From Bacteroidia bacterium (GTDB taxonomy: Bacteria > Bacteroidota > Bacteroidia > Bacteroidales > VadinHA17), in NCBI GenBank assembly GCA_026391515.1, contig JAPLEC010000427.1:1-34556 (forward strand): 34,556 nt of DNA, read 5' to 3'. The position numbers were made by a program, and so were the translations under genes. Position 1 is the stretch's first letter; every line of letters starts with the position of its first letter. The notes beneath the pieces are model-generated. The model had not been told where the DNA came from and did no database searches. It worked only from the letters and a program-made list of their open reading frames with translations. Of this stretch, positions 14,644 to 22,492 are shown one piece after another.

Positions 14644-16059
14644 TTACGCTCTGAGGGCACTAATTACTTTTATCCTGAATATTTTACGTACGCTGAAAGT
14701 AATCGCAATGACAAGGATTATCAGCACAACAATTATCTGCCACAGGTAAAAAATACCAGGCAGTAAAGTCGGCATTACGGGCTCAAAACCGTAATCTTCG
14801 TACATACGGGCCATCTCTCCGGTAAATCTTATCGGGTGAATATTACCGTAAATCACGACCGGCAATGATGCAATGACTCCTGCAATGATGCCTACAAAAC
14901 CCAGAAGAAGTATTTCGAGCGAAACTACTTTTGCCAGCTTCCTTTTCTGCATGCCAATTGATATAAGCATTCCGAATTCCCTTCTTCTTTCGGCCATCAT
15001 CATCAGCACGGTTCCGAAAACACCAAAGGCAATTACAAGATAAAGTATGCCGATCATTATCATACCGCTTCTGCTGTCAGCTTCCATCTGGTTTACGAGC
15101 AGGGCATTCAATTCACGCCATGGTTTTAGTACAAGCGGATCAGATACTATTTGCTTAAGTCTCCCTGCTGTAAGTAAAACATCTTTATCACTATTACTTT
15201 TAAGACTGAACACTGCTGAAGTAGCCATCCCGGGGGCAGCGTAAAGTTCTCTGGCTGAGTTAATTGGAATATAAACTATAATATTATCAATATCCGGTGT
15301 CGGCAGCTTTACAATGCCTTTTACCACGTATTTGCCGGCTGCCGTTGTCCCATGATAACCTTGTCCCATCAGAACAAGTGTATCGCCTACACTTATTTTC
15401 AGATAATCTGAAAGTCCGTCTCCTATAATAACACATTGAGTATCTGTATTATTGAAATAATAATTGCTGAATGAGGCTTGCCTGCGGAATATTGGCAGTA
15501 CAGATGAAGTATCTTCCAATGAAATACCCAGATCAAGCATCATCCGTCCGATGCTGGCATAGGATTCACTGCCGATAACATCAATAAGCTTTTTTGTACG
15601 GTCAGGTATCGGTTCCTTTTTCAGAGCTTCATTGACTTCAGGACTGAGCTTGAATTTGACAAGTCTTTTTATAATATCGGAAACCTCATTTTCCCTCTCA
15701 GGATCAATTCCCATTACTATTGTTCCCTGCGTCCGGCTGCCGGCAGCTGCAAGAGCAAATGATTCAAGTCTTGGCACCACTGATCTGACATTTGGATCCT
15801 TTTTCAGCTGTTCGAGCATGTACTGATCGACCACAAAACTGTTATCAAGGACCGGTTCATCAGAATAATCTTTATGCTGCAACTGTAAATAACCGCTATA
15901 GGATTCTATGACATTTTTAAATAACCTGTCATAAGCACCGAGCTGAAAAGACCTCATAACCAGCGCAAAGAAAATGGCAAAAAAAACAGAGGCAGCAGTA
16001 ATAAGTGTCCTCCTTTTGTTTCTCCAGATATTCCTCCATGCCAGCTGAAAGTCTTTCAT
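14644..16059 (-). CDS. FtsX/MacB-type ABC transporter permease (first of pair)
   Basis: A 471-residue permease starting MKDFQLAWRNIWRNKRRTLI, with helix 1 about 17-38, a large extracytoplasmic domain (about 40-325) and three C-terminal helices (about 330-355, 377-405, 432-455). The coupling segment is SIGMQKRKLAKVVSLEILLL. It shares the N-terminal signature and topology with the following permease (10 bases downstream) but differs in its periplasmic domain, as LolC differs from LolE. With the LolA-like protein encoded just upstream, this suggests a system extracting lipids or lipoproteins from the inner membrane. Confidence 0.9.
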   Translation of the reverse strand: MKDFQLAWRNIWRNKRRTLITAASVFFAIFFALVMRSFQLGAYDRLFKNVIESYSGYLQLQHKDYSDEPVLDNSFVVDQYMLEQLKKDPNVRSVVPRLESFALAAAGSRTQGTIVMGIDPERENEVSDIIKRLVKFKLSPEVNEALKKEPIPDRTKKLIDVIGSESYASIGRMMLDLGISLEDTSSVLPIFRRQASFSNYYFNNTDTQCVIIGDGLSDYLKISVGDTLVLMGQGYHGTTAAGKYVVKGIVKLPTPDIDNIIVYIPINSARELYAAPGMATSAVFSLKSNSDKDVLLTAGRLKQIVSDPLVLKPWRELNALLVNQMEADSRSGMIMIGILYLVIAFGVFGTVLMMMAERRREFGMLISIGMQKRKLAKVVSLEILLLGFVGIIAGVIASLPVVIYGNIHPIRFTGEMARMYEDYGFEPVMPTLLPGIFYLWQIIVVLIILVIAITFSVRKIFRIKVISALRA

Positions 16060-16088
16060 AAGCTGAACCTGTTTTGTTTAATTAAAGG

Positions 16089-16862
16089 TTATCTGATATT
16101 TTTCATGTTCTGTTGCGAGAAGAAGCTATCCTCAAGTTTGATATTGAATTTCATTTCAACGATCCTCAGTATTGTTTTATTCCCCTCGGTATCGGCGGGC
16201 ACCAGTTCAATAAGAGTAGGTAAAAGTCTCCCGTCAAGAATTTTGAGGTCTGTTGCTTTTTCAGATCTGACCAGATATCCATCCTCATCATACAGCTCTG
16301 CTTTCAGCACAATAAACTCCTTTTTATCAACCCACCAGATCTGGTGTCCCCATAATACATCTGCATCTTCTTTCGCTGTTAGTTTTATCTTATAACATAA
16401 GTGACTGTCGGTTTCCTCTTCTCCTTCAATTGCGTGTGTGTAATCATTAACAACAGATGACTCTCTGAGAATGTCGTCATTTGTATAGTCAGATCCCATC
16501 CATCCCTGCGACATCATTGACGGTGGAAGTTTTATGAGCCGGTTAATTGCAGGATTCCAGCTCCACATTTCACTTACGCGTTTTAAAAATGTCTCTCCTT
16601 TTTCTCGTGCCGGCGCAGTTATAAGAGTCAGGGAATAATCATCCTCCTTTGACCATGATCTGAACTCCACAGTTCTTTGCCATGTTGGTCTGACAATTGT
16701 CATTGTCATCACACTGTAACCGGTTTGTTCACCTTTGAATTTTTCGTCAGCTTTACGAACAATTTCTGTGGCAGTAAGCTGCTGGGAATGAAGCGGAACA
16801 AATGAAAAAATCACTACTGCCATCATTATTACAGAAATAATGTATGTTTTATTTTTCTTCAT
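16089..16862 (-). CDS. LolA-like outer-membrane lipoprotein-sorting family protein
   Basis: A 257-residue secreted protein: signal peptide in residues 1-26 (ending VPLHSQ), then a LolA-like half-barrel. The family core (LolA_like, found beside RND and ABC exporters) is visible as VRPTWQRTVEFRSWSKEDDY, ITAPAREKGETFLKR, MWSWNPAINRLIKLPPSMMS and QGWMGSDYTNDDI. It is a candidate periplasmic carrier binding hydrophobic cargo. It is the first gene of the operon, with permease genes 29 bases downstream. It differs from the housekeeping LolA in its long conserved WMGSDYTNDDI block. The start is the ATG at 16860-16862. Confidence 0.9.
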   Translation of the reverse strand: MKKNKTYIISVIMMAVVIFSFVPLHSQQLTATEIVRKADEKFKGEQTGYSVMTMTIVRPTWQRTVEFRSWSKEDDYSLTLITAPAREKGETFLKRVSEMWSWNPAINRLIKLPPSMMSQGWMGSDYTNDDILRESSVVNDYTHAIEGEEETDSHLCYKIKLTAKEDADVLWGHQIWWVDKKEFIVLKAELYDEDGYLVRSEKATDLKILDGRLLPTLIELVPADTEGNKTILRIVEMKFNIKLEDSFFSQQNMKNIR

Positions 16863-17036
16863 CTCTTCTTATTTCCCGAGAAACAACAAAAATTACACCA
16901 ATACTTACGCATTTTTGCACCCGGCCGTAAAAAATAAGATGTTAAATTACGAAAAAAGCAGAAACAAGAAAAAAGATTCTTAGCTACATTCCGTTTTGAA
17001 CGATATATACTTTCGAAGATTTAGGGGAGGTTGAAG

Positions 17037-17197
17037 GAGATTCCTCATTCCTCCCGCAAAGCGGGATTCATTCGGAATGACATTTCATTTGGAAGGGATG
17101 GGGGGAAGAGAAGGCGGAATGCCTGTGGTATTCCGCCTTCTCTTCCCCTATTAACCCAACATTCCACTTGTCATTCCTAACGATAGTGAGGAATCTC
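17037..17197. repeat. nested palindromic repeat with perfect 19-bp central hairpin
   Basis: The central hairpin has a perfect 19-bp stem (17102-17120 pairing with 17130-17148) and a 9-base loop. Outside it, GAGATTCCTCA (17037-17047) pairs with TGAGGAATCTC (17187-17197), and GGAATGACA (17074-17082) with TGTCATTCC (17169-17177); TCCCGC-AAA-GCGGGA (17052-17066) lies in the left arm. A further TGAGGAATCTC is at 17241-17251. It fills the middle of the 576-base divergent space 16863-17438. The rest of that space (about 16870-17030 and 17260-17400) is AT-rich with nothing recognisable beyond a weak promoter. As the flanking genes diverge, it is not a terminator; it looks like a dispersed non-coding element. 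Confidence 0.75.
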
Positions 17198-17404
17198 ATA
17201 CAGTTGTAGCCGAATTTTTCTCCTTTCTTTCCGAACTAAGTGAGGAATCTCTTTCCATTATCTAGTTACTACTGGCTTTTTCATTCAAAACAGGAAGATT
17301 AGCAACAAATAATCAACTACTTGCAACATCTATGGCTTCAAGACCGTTATTTCTGAAATTGAAATATTTGAATTACTGTTTTTATTTATTCAGAAAAGAT
17401 TTTC

Positions 17405-17412
17405 TATCTTTA
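17405..17412 (+). promoter_or_regulatory. possible promoter for the repeat-GH16 gene
   Basis: TATCTTTA matches seven of eight positions of TAnnTTTG and would give a leader of about 20 bases before the ATG at 17439. No TTTG -33 element at the usual spacing was found. Confidence 0.35.
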
Positions 17413-17438
17413 TCAGTTGTACTTAAAACATTTATGCA

Positions 17439-18851
17439 ATGGCAAGTCTTAAGCTTCTCCTGGGATTGATCCCCTCAACTGCAAAATTAGAGCAGGCAGA
17501 AAAGGCCCTGATAGCTGAATTTGATAAGCTTACCGCCTTTTCTGATTCCGATACCCTGAAAAGATTCAATGAACTGAAGGACCTGGTTACATCATCCGAT
17601 TTCCTTCAGAAGAAGAAAGAGATTGAATCTCTCAGCTTTAAGAAATCTGAAGAGTATGCAAAAGAAAAAGAGTTTTTATCTCTTCAGAAAGCAAAAGATA
17701 TCATTCTTTACTTCAGAACTGTTGTCGGATCTGTCTTAAAGAAATTCAACGATCTGAATGGTTCTGAAAAGATCTCCAGCTATGAATCTCTTGAGAAGCT
17801 CGTCCAGTCTCTTGAATTTAAGGAGAAAATGAAGACCAAAGAATTCAAAGATTCTGATGATGCTAAAAAGCTCCAGGAATTTAACCGGTTAAAAGGAAGC
17901 TCCGAGATAAATGATTATTATCAGTTTAAAAAATCAAAGGAGTATGCCAACTTTCTGAATCTTGATGGTTCAACCAGGCTTGCCAGATATAATGAGCTTA
18001 AGGATTATGTGGCTACAAACGAATTCAAGGAAAGGAAAAATTATCTTCTTGATAAAAAAAGGTTTGAAAAGAGCGAAATGTTCAAAGAGTTGCAGGAGTA
18101 CGATAAGCTGAAGAAGAGCGATGATATTCTGTGGTATTTTAAGGTAAAGGATTCCAATAAATTCGATGTTCTTAAGTCAAGAGAATTGATATTCAGCGAT
18201 GAATTTGAAGGGAATGAACTTAACACAAAAACCTGGCTTACAAACTATTACTATGGCGATAAGCTGTTGAAAGACAGGTATTCTGTTGGTTCGGATCTCC
18301 AGGCATATACCGAAAAAGAGAATTTTGAAGTACGCAACAGCCTTTTGAAAATCATAACAAAACCTCAAAAAACAGAAGGTAAAGTTTGGTCAGCTGATGG
18401 CTTTAAAACAAAAGAATTTGCCTATACTTCAGGTATAGTCAATACCGGAAATAGCTTCCGCCAGAAATACGGAACATTCAATGCCAAGATCAAGCTTGGA
18501 AATCCTGCTGCAAAAAGTGCATTCTGGATGCTCGCCGATAAGATAACACCACATATAGATGTTTGTCGTACGGCTAATGGTAAAGTTGTTTGTGATTATT
18601 TTCCTTCAGCTGATAAGAGAACCAAAGCTTCAATCGGAGCAAAATATGCAAATGATTTTTATATCTACACTCTCGAATGGACTCCCGATAAACTTGTCTG
18701 GAAAATTAATGATACAGAGATACTTACACAAACATCTGGTGTTCCCCAGGATCCAATGTACGTACTCTTTTCCGGCGGTCTTGATAAACCTGTTAACAGT
18801 ATGATTACCACGGAAATCGACTGGGTGAGAGTGTATCAGCCGAAGAAATAG
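17439..18851 (+). CDS. repeat-domain protein with C-terminal GH16 fold lacking catalytic glutamates
   Basis: A 470-residue protein without a signal peptide. Residues 66-134 and 135-206 are two copies of a roughly 70-residue Lys/Glu/Phe-rich repeat, with a partial copy before (about 20-65) and after (207-245). The pattern is about F-K-x-S-x-E-Y/F ... EF/Y-x-x-L ... I-x-x-Y-F ... GS ... Y-x-E/S-L. Residues 250-467 form a GH16-type concanavalin fold: FSDEFEGNELNTKTW at the start, SGIVNTGNSFRQKYGTFNAK, AFWMLADK, YIYTLEWTPDKLVWKIND, and WVRVYQ at the end. The GH16 catalytic motif E-x-D-x-x-E is replaced by H372-I-D-V-C-R377, so both catalytic glutamates are gone. A glycan-binding or structural role is more likely than hydrolysis. 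The gene stands alone, and a GC-rich repeat begins at its stop codon. Confidence 0.85.
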   Translation: MASLKLLLGLIPSTAKLEQAEKALIAEFDKLTAFSDSDTLKRFNELKDLVTSSDFLQKKKEIESLSFKKSEEYAKEKEFLSLQKAKDIILYFRTVVGSVLKKFNDLNGSEKISSYESLEKLVQSLEFKEKMKTKEFKDSDDAKKLQEFNRLKGSSEINDYYQFKKSKEYANFLNLDGSTRLARYNELKDYVATNEFKERKNYLLDKKRFEKSEMFKELQEYDKLKKSDDILWYFKVKDSNKFDVLKSRELIFSDEFEGNELNTKTWLTNYYYGDKLLKDRYSVGSDLQAYTEKENFEVRNSLLKIITKPQKTEGKVWSADGFKTKEFAYTSGIVNTGNSFRQKYGTFNAKIKLGNPAAKSAFWMLADKITPHIDVCRTANGKVVCDYFPSADKRTKASIGAKYANDFYIYTLEWTPDKLVWKINDTEILTQTSGVPQDPMYVLFSGGLDKPVNSMITTEIDWVRVYQPKK

Positions 18852-18990
18852 CCCCTGGCAATCCGCCAGTTGGCGGATAGCCTGCCCCCTAAAGGGGGCC
18901 TAATTCACATATATTCAGTTAATTATCTTATATTCCTGGATTTAGCCCCCCTTCAGGGGGGCATCCCCGCCTTAGCGGGAAGGGGGGCCA
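18851..18990. repeat. GC-rich palindromic repeat, two modules in inverted orientation (copy B)
   Basis: Four hairpins in a row: ATCCGCCA/TGGCGGAT (18861-18878), GCCCCC/GGGGGC (18884-18899), GCCCCCC/GGGGGGC (18945-18962) and CCCGC/GCGGG (18966-18979), bounded by GCCCC at the left and GGGGC at the right. The second pair repeats the hairpin order of copies A and C, and the first pair is the reverse order, so the element looks like two modules head to head. It follows the GH16-like gene directly and precedes the ECF sigma factor. The remainder of the gap to 19042 is AT-rich. Confidence 0.65.
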
Positions 18991-19042
18991 TTAATTTGTA
19001 ACATTTCCCACTTTTATCCGTCTATGCATTGTAAAACGTTTT

Positions 19043-19528
19043 ATGACTGTAAAGGAATATAACAGATCTGTTGAAGAGTATGCCGATTCTGTTTACCGCT
19101 TCGTCCGTGCTGACCTGAAAGACGAAGAGAGGGCAAATGATATCGTGCAGGATAGCTATGAAAAGCTCTGGAGACACGTTGCCGAAATAGAATATGCTGT
19201 TGTAAAATCGTGGTTGTTCTCTACAGCTTATCATGTTATGATCGATATCATCCGAAAGGAGAAAAGGATGACTATCCTTGATGAATCACATGAAAAAGAT
19301 CTGTTATTTGAATCACAGTACTCAGACCTCAATGAGATTCTCCATGCAGCTCTTGACCGTCTTCCGGAACAACAACGATCTGCTGTTCTGCTACGCGATT
19401 ATGAAGGATACAGTTACAAAGAAATCGGAGAAATAACCGGTTTAAGCGAAGCCCAGGTGAAAATAAATATATACAGGGGACGATTAGCCCTAAAAAGCTA
19501 TATATGTAAAATTGAAACAGTTATTTAG
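19043..19528 (+). CDS. ECF-type RNA polymerase sigma factor
   Basis: A 161-residue sigma-70 family ECF factor. Region 2 is at about residues 9-76 (SVYRFVRADLKDEERANDIV, then QDSYEKLW and WLFSTAYHVMIDIIRKEKR). Region 4 is at about 103-155 (LDRLPEQQRSAVLLRDYEGY, SYKEIGEITGLSEAQVKINI, then YRGRLALK), with a normal helix-turn-helix. No N-terminal region 1. Only 2 bases separate it from the next gene, a putative anti-sigma factor, followed by an outer-membrane barrel, so it probably controls this operon and an envelope regulon. Confidence 0.95.
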   Translation: MTVKEYNRSVEEYADSVYRFVRADLKDEERANDIVQDSYEKLWRHVAEIEYAVVKSWLFSTAYHVMIDIIRKEKRMTILDESHEKDLLFESQYSDLNEILHAALDRLPEQQRSAVLLRDYEGYSYKEIGEITGLSEAQVKINIYRGRLALKSYICKIETVI

Positions 19529-19530
19529 TC

Positions 19531-20631
19531 ATGCAACCCGACAGATCAAATTACGAAATATGGCTTATTGACTGGCTTGACGGTAATCTCGATAAGGTTC
19601 AGACTGAGCAGCTTATGGCATTTCTCGATAAAAACCCTGATATAAAAGAAGAAGCCGATATCTTGTCATCATCTTATTTGCTGCCTGAAAAGCAATCGTT
19701 CTTACAAAAAGATAATTTGAAGAAAAATATTGAAGATCTTACTCCTTCACAGCTTGAATATCTTTCTGTTGCATATCTTGAAAACGATCTTTCAGCTGAT
19801 CAGCTGGCAGAATTAAAGCAAAACCTCGATCAAAATAAGGAAGGGAAAAAAGTATTTGATTTAATTCAGAAAATAAAATTTGCGCCGGCTTATTCAGGGT
19901 ACAGATATAAAAACAAGCTTAAAAAACTGACTGCCCGAGAAAAGGTAAAAAGATTATCTGTTATAGGATTAAGTGCAGCGGCAGCAATTGCACTCCTAAT
20001 TTTGAGTTCAGTATTTATTTCACATCAAACAGCTGGAAAATCTGATCTTGTTACAGATAATATTATTACTGACAGCCTGGAAATTCAATCTTCTGTTCCT
20101 GTAATTAGTCCCCCAGAATATCGGTCTGTAGATCTGGTTTCAGAAAAAACCAGTCCGAAGGTTGGCATTAAAACTAATAACATCCTGGCTTCCAATGAAA
20201 TAATTAACGAGATTGTCAAAGCAGATAATCCCGATTCTTCTGTTTTAAAAAGGGAAAATCCTGATTATTTTATTTCCAGAGTTCCTCTTCTTTCAGAAGT
20301 CGACCTGAGAACAGAAATAGAAAATCAGGTTTTAATTGCATCAAATTATCCTATCATAAGACCTTATTATGCTGATGACAGAAGTCGTTTAAGTAAATTT
20401 ATTGCCAGAACATTTCGTGAAAAGCTTCTTAAAGATGAACCAACAAGCGATGCTCCGCTTAAGCCTTATGAAATTGCTAAAGCAGGAATTGACGGATTAA
20501 ATAAACTACTAGGCTGGGAAATGGCTCTTAAAGAATCGAATGATACCTCCGGTGAATTAACATCTGTTTCATTCAGCTCGAGAATTCTTAAGTTCAATGC
20601 ACCTGTGAAAAAAGCTGAATCTTCACAGTAA
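19531..20631 (+). CDS. putative anti-sigma factor, single-pass membrane protein
   Basis: A 366-residue protein. The cytoplasmic part has two similar acidic helical units: residues 8-46 (YEIWLIDWLDGNLDKVQTEQ, then LMAFLDKNPD) and 73-111 (SQLEYLSVAYLENDLSADQL, then AELKQNLDQN). Both have the anti-sigma-like pattern of a (D/N)-x-L stretch followed by a helix. A single membrane helix is at about 142-164 (RLSVIGLSAAAAIALLILSS). The C-terminal 200 residues are extracytoplasmic and low in recognisable motifs. Translation is probably coupled to the sigma gene (2 bases apart). No zinc-binding His-x3-Cys-x2-Cys is seen, so if it is an anti-sigma factor it is of the non-zinc kind. Assignment rests mainly on position and topology. 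Confidence 0.7.
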   Translation: MQPDRSNYEIWLIDWLDGNLDKVQTEQLMAFLDKNPDIKEEADILSSSYLLPEKQSFLQKDNLKKNIEDLTPSQLEYLSVAYLENDLSADQLAELKQNLDQNKEGKKVFDLIQKIKFAPAYSGYRYKNKLKKLTAREKVKRLSVIGLSAAAAIALLILSSVFISHQTAGKSDLVTDNIITDSLEIQSSVPVISPPEYRSVDLVSEKTSPKVGIKTNNILASNEIINEIVKADNPDSSVLKRENPDYFISRVPLLSEVDLRTEIENQVLIASNYPIIRPYYADDRSRLSKFIARTFREKLLKDEPTSDAPLKPYEIAKAGIDGLNKLLGWEMALKESNDTSGELTSVSFSSRILKFNAPVKKAESSQ

Positions 20632-20684
20632 CTTTTTATCACATCTGATCGTCCTAGCATCAGAAACAACAAAAGAACCATATT

Positions 20685-21473
20685 ATGAAAAAGATTGGAA
20701 CAATATGCTTATTGACATTACTGATAATTCTGGGATACCGTCCTGAAGTATTTGCTGAAAAGAATTACGAACTTTTTTATTGTATTAATTGTCACGATGA
20801 TGATAAAGACAAAGATCATGAACACAGTAGACCTCACTTCAAAGGACATTGGGCAGGTATTGAATTTGGATTTAATAATTATCTGACACCTGATAATAGT
20901 TTTTCATTGCCGGTGAATATGGATTATATGACACTCCATTCGGGTAAATCAAATAATTTAAATCTCAATTTTTATCAGATCAGTGTCGGAATAACAAAGC
21001 ATTTCGGATTTGTAACAGGACTTAGCCTTAACTGGAATAATTACCGGTTCGATGGATATAATAATATTCAAAAAATAGATTCAACCGGTTTTATCGGTAT
21101 GCTTGATACGGGTGATGAGCCTTTGAAAAAGTCAAAATTCGGAACTTTATATTTGGATATGCCTCTTTTACTGGAAATTCAAATACCTGCTGATCATAAC
21201 CGTCTTCACATAGCTGTAGGACCTATTGGTGGAGTCAAACTATTCTCATATTCATCAATAGTTTATAAGAATAAAGACAAGATTAAATCAGGTAATGATT
21301 TCAATCTGAATATGCTTCGTTACGGTATAACAGCACGTATCGGGTGGGAGAATTTTCATGTCTACGGGACATATTATATGACTCCCTTATTCAAGAAAGA
21401 TATGGGACCGGAAGGCCCCGCCGGTGTAAATCTTTATCCATTTGAAATAGGTTTTGCATTCACTATTGACTAA
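20685..21473 (+). CDS. outer-membrane beta-barrel protein with His/Asp-rich N-terminus
   Basis: A 262-residue protein: signal peptide about 1-24 (ending EVFA), then a short cysteine/His/Asp-rich segment (YCINCHDDDKDKDHEHSRPH, about 32-51). A small outer-membrane barrel of the PorT/OmpW-like type begins at HWAGIEFGFNNYLTP and ends FEIGFAFTID. The Cys-x-x-Cys-His sequence equals a c-type haem attachment motif, and the run of His and Asp could bind metals; either may be coincidence. It is the third gene of the sigma/anti-sigma unit and is followed by a strong terminator, so it is a likely target or part of the envelope-sensing circuit. Confidence 0.8.
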   Translation: MKKIGTICLLTLLIILGYRPEVFAEKNYELFYCINCHDDDKDKDHEHSRPHFKGHWAGIEFGFNNYLTPDNSFSLPVNMDYMTLHSGKSNNLNLNFYQISVGITKHFGFVTGLSLNWNNYRFDGYNNIQKIDSTGFIGMLDTGDEPLKKSKFGTLYLDMPLLLEIQIPADHNRLHIAVGPIGGVKLFSYSSIVYKNKDKIKSGNDFNLNMLRYGITARIGWENFHVYGTYYMTPLFKKDMGPEGPAGVNLYPFEIGFAFTID

Positions 21474-21494
21474 TAAATTCAATCCGGCTTAATT

Positions 21495-21529
21495 AGGTAT
21501 AGTCAGGCATGCCTGTCTATACCTTTTTT
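21495..21529 (+). terminator. rho-independent terminator after the sigma/anti-sigma/barrel operon
   Basis: An AGGTATAG arm (21495-21502) pairs with CTATACCT (21517-21524). The inner palindrome CAGG-CATG-CCTG is separated from it by one T-T mismatch, and T residues follow from 21524 to 21529. It lies 22 bases after the barrel gene stop and just before the promoter of the ThiF-like gene. Confidence 0.85.
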
Positions 21530-21557
21530 ATTATTCCCCTTGTTTGAAATTTCATTT

Positions 21558-21588
21558 TTTGTATCCTGCCGGCTACTATGTATATTTG
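21558..21588 (+). promoter_or_regulatory. canonical Bacteroidota promoter for the ThiF/MoeB-like gene
   Basis: TTTG at 21558-21561, exactly 19 bases, then TATATTTG at 21581-21588. Both consensus elements at the standard spacing make this the best promoter in the window. Predicted transcription start is near 21595, about 18 bases before the ATG at 21613. Confidence 0.8.
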
Positions 21589-21612
21589 TGATATCCAACT
21601 ATAAATCGAGCA

Positions 21613-22389
21613 ATGCCGGATAATATTCTGTCTCAACGTGAATTAAGGCGATACAGCAAACAAATAATGATCCCCGAAATTGGGATTGAAGGACAGGAAA
21701 AACTGAAGCAGGCCAGCGTCCTGGTTATCGGTGCCGGAGGTCTGGGATGCCCTGTCCTTCAATATCTTGTTGCTGCAGGTGTCGGGAAAGTGGCAATTGT
21801 CGAATTTGACATGGTTAACGAGACAAATCTTCAAAGACAAATTTTATATGGTTCAGATGACGTTGGAAAACTTAAATCTATAATTGCAAAAAACCGTCTT
21901 GAACATCTTAATCCGCTGGTCGAAATTGAAATTTTTAATCTCCGCCTCGATGCAACAAATTCTTTAGGGATAATAAAAGATTTCGACGTAATTGTTGATG
22001 CTACAGATAATCTTGAAACCAGATATATTATCAATGATTCATGTGTTATTCTTAATAAGCCAATGATACATGGAGCTATTTATAAATTTGAAGGACAGGT
22101 CTCGGTTTTTAACTATAACGAAGGAGCAACTTACAGATGTTACAATCCTTCAGGCAGTAAAAAAGATTATAAAAATCCATTTCCTGCTGATGTCGGGTTG
22201 CTGGGTGTTCTGCCTGGAATTACCGGTACATTTATGGCAAATGAAGTAATAAAAGTAATTACCGGGATAGGGAATATTTTAAGTGGTAAAGTTTTGTTAT
22301 TCAATATTTTGGACCATTCTTCCCGTTTGATTACTGTCAAGAATGTTCCTGGAAACCATAATATTAAAGTAATAAACAACTTCTGCTGA
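21613..22389 (+). CDS. HesA/MoeB/ThiF-family adenylyltransferase-like protein
   Basis: A 258-residue E1-like protein of the family that adenylates the C-terminal glycine of ThiS/MoaD-type sulfur carriers. The nucleotide-binding loop is GAGGLGCP (40-47), the arginine finger region is NLQRQILY (72-79), the magnesium-site motif is DATDN (129-133), and GVLPGITGTFMANEVIKVIT (198-217) is typical. It lacks the C-terminal rhodanese domain of longer MoeB proteins. The zinc-site pair CxxC seen in many relatives is reduced to Cys176 (TYRC), and the usual cysteine before the GVLG segment is replaced (PADVGLLG). It is not next to thi or moa genes, so its carrier partner is unknown. It has its own strong promoter. 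Confidence 0.88.
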   Translation: MPDNILSQRELRRYSKQIMIPEIGIEGQEKLKQASVLVIGAGGLGCPVLQYLVAAGVGKVAIVEFDMVNETNLQRQILYGSDDVGKLKSIIAKNRLEHLNPLVEIEIFNLRLDATNSLGIIKDFDVIVDATDNLETRYIINDSCVILNKPMIHGAIYKFEGQVSVFNYNEGATYRCYNPSGSKKDYKNPFPADVGLLGVLPGITGTFMANEVIKVITGIGNILSGKVLLFNILDHSSRLITVKNVPGNHNIKVINNFC

Positions 22390-22443
22390 TGATAATCTCT
22401 CCTTCCTGCTTTGAAAAGGAATTCTGATTTCATTCAAATAAAT

Positions 22444-22451
22444 TAACTTTG
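22444..22451 (+). promoter_or_regulatory. promoter -7 element for the AsmA-like gene
   Basis: TAACTTTG is an exact TAnnTTTG match in the 103-base gap after the ThiF-like gene, predicting a leader of about 35 bases. The -33 element is weak. No terminator hairpin was seen between the two genes, so read-through from the ThiF-like gene is also possible. Confidence 0.5.
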
Positions 22452-22492
22452 TTCACCGTTATCTGGCCTGCACACAGATTTCCGGAAAGTTT

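Noticed and set aside
17102..17148. Strong hairpin considered as a rho-independent terminator
   Set aside because: Genes on both sides point away from it and no T tract follows either arm; it is better explained as part of a repeat element.
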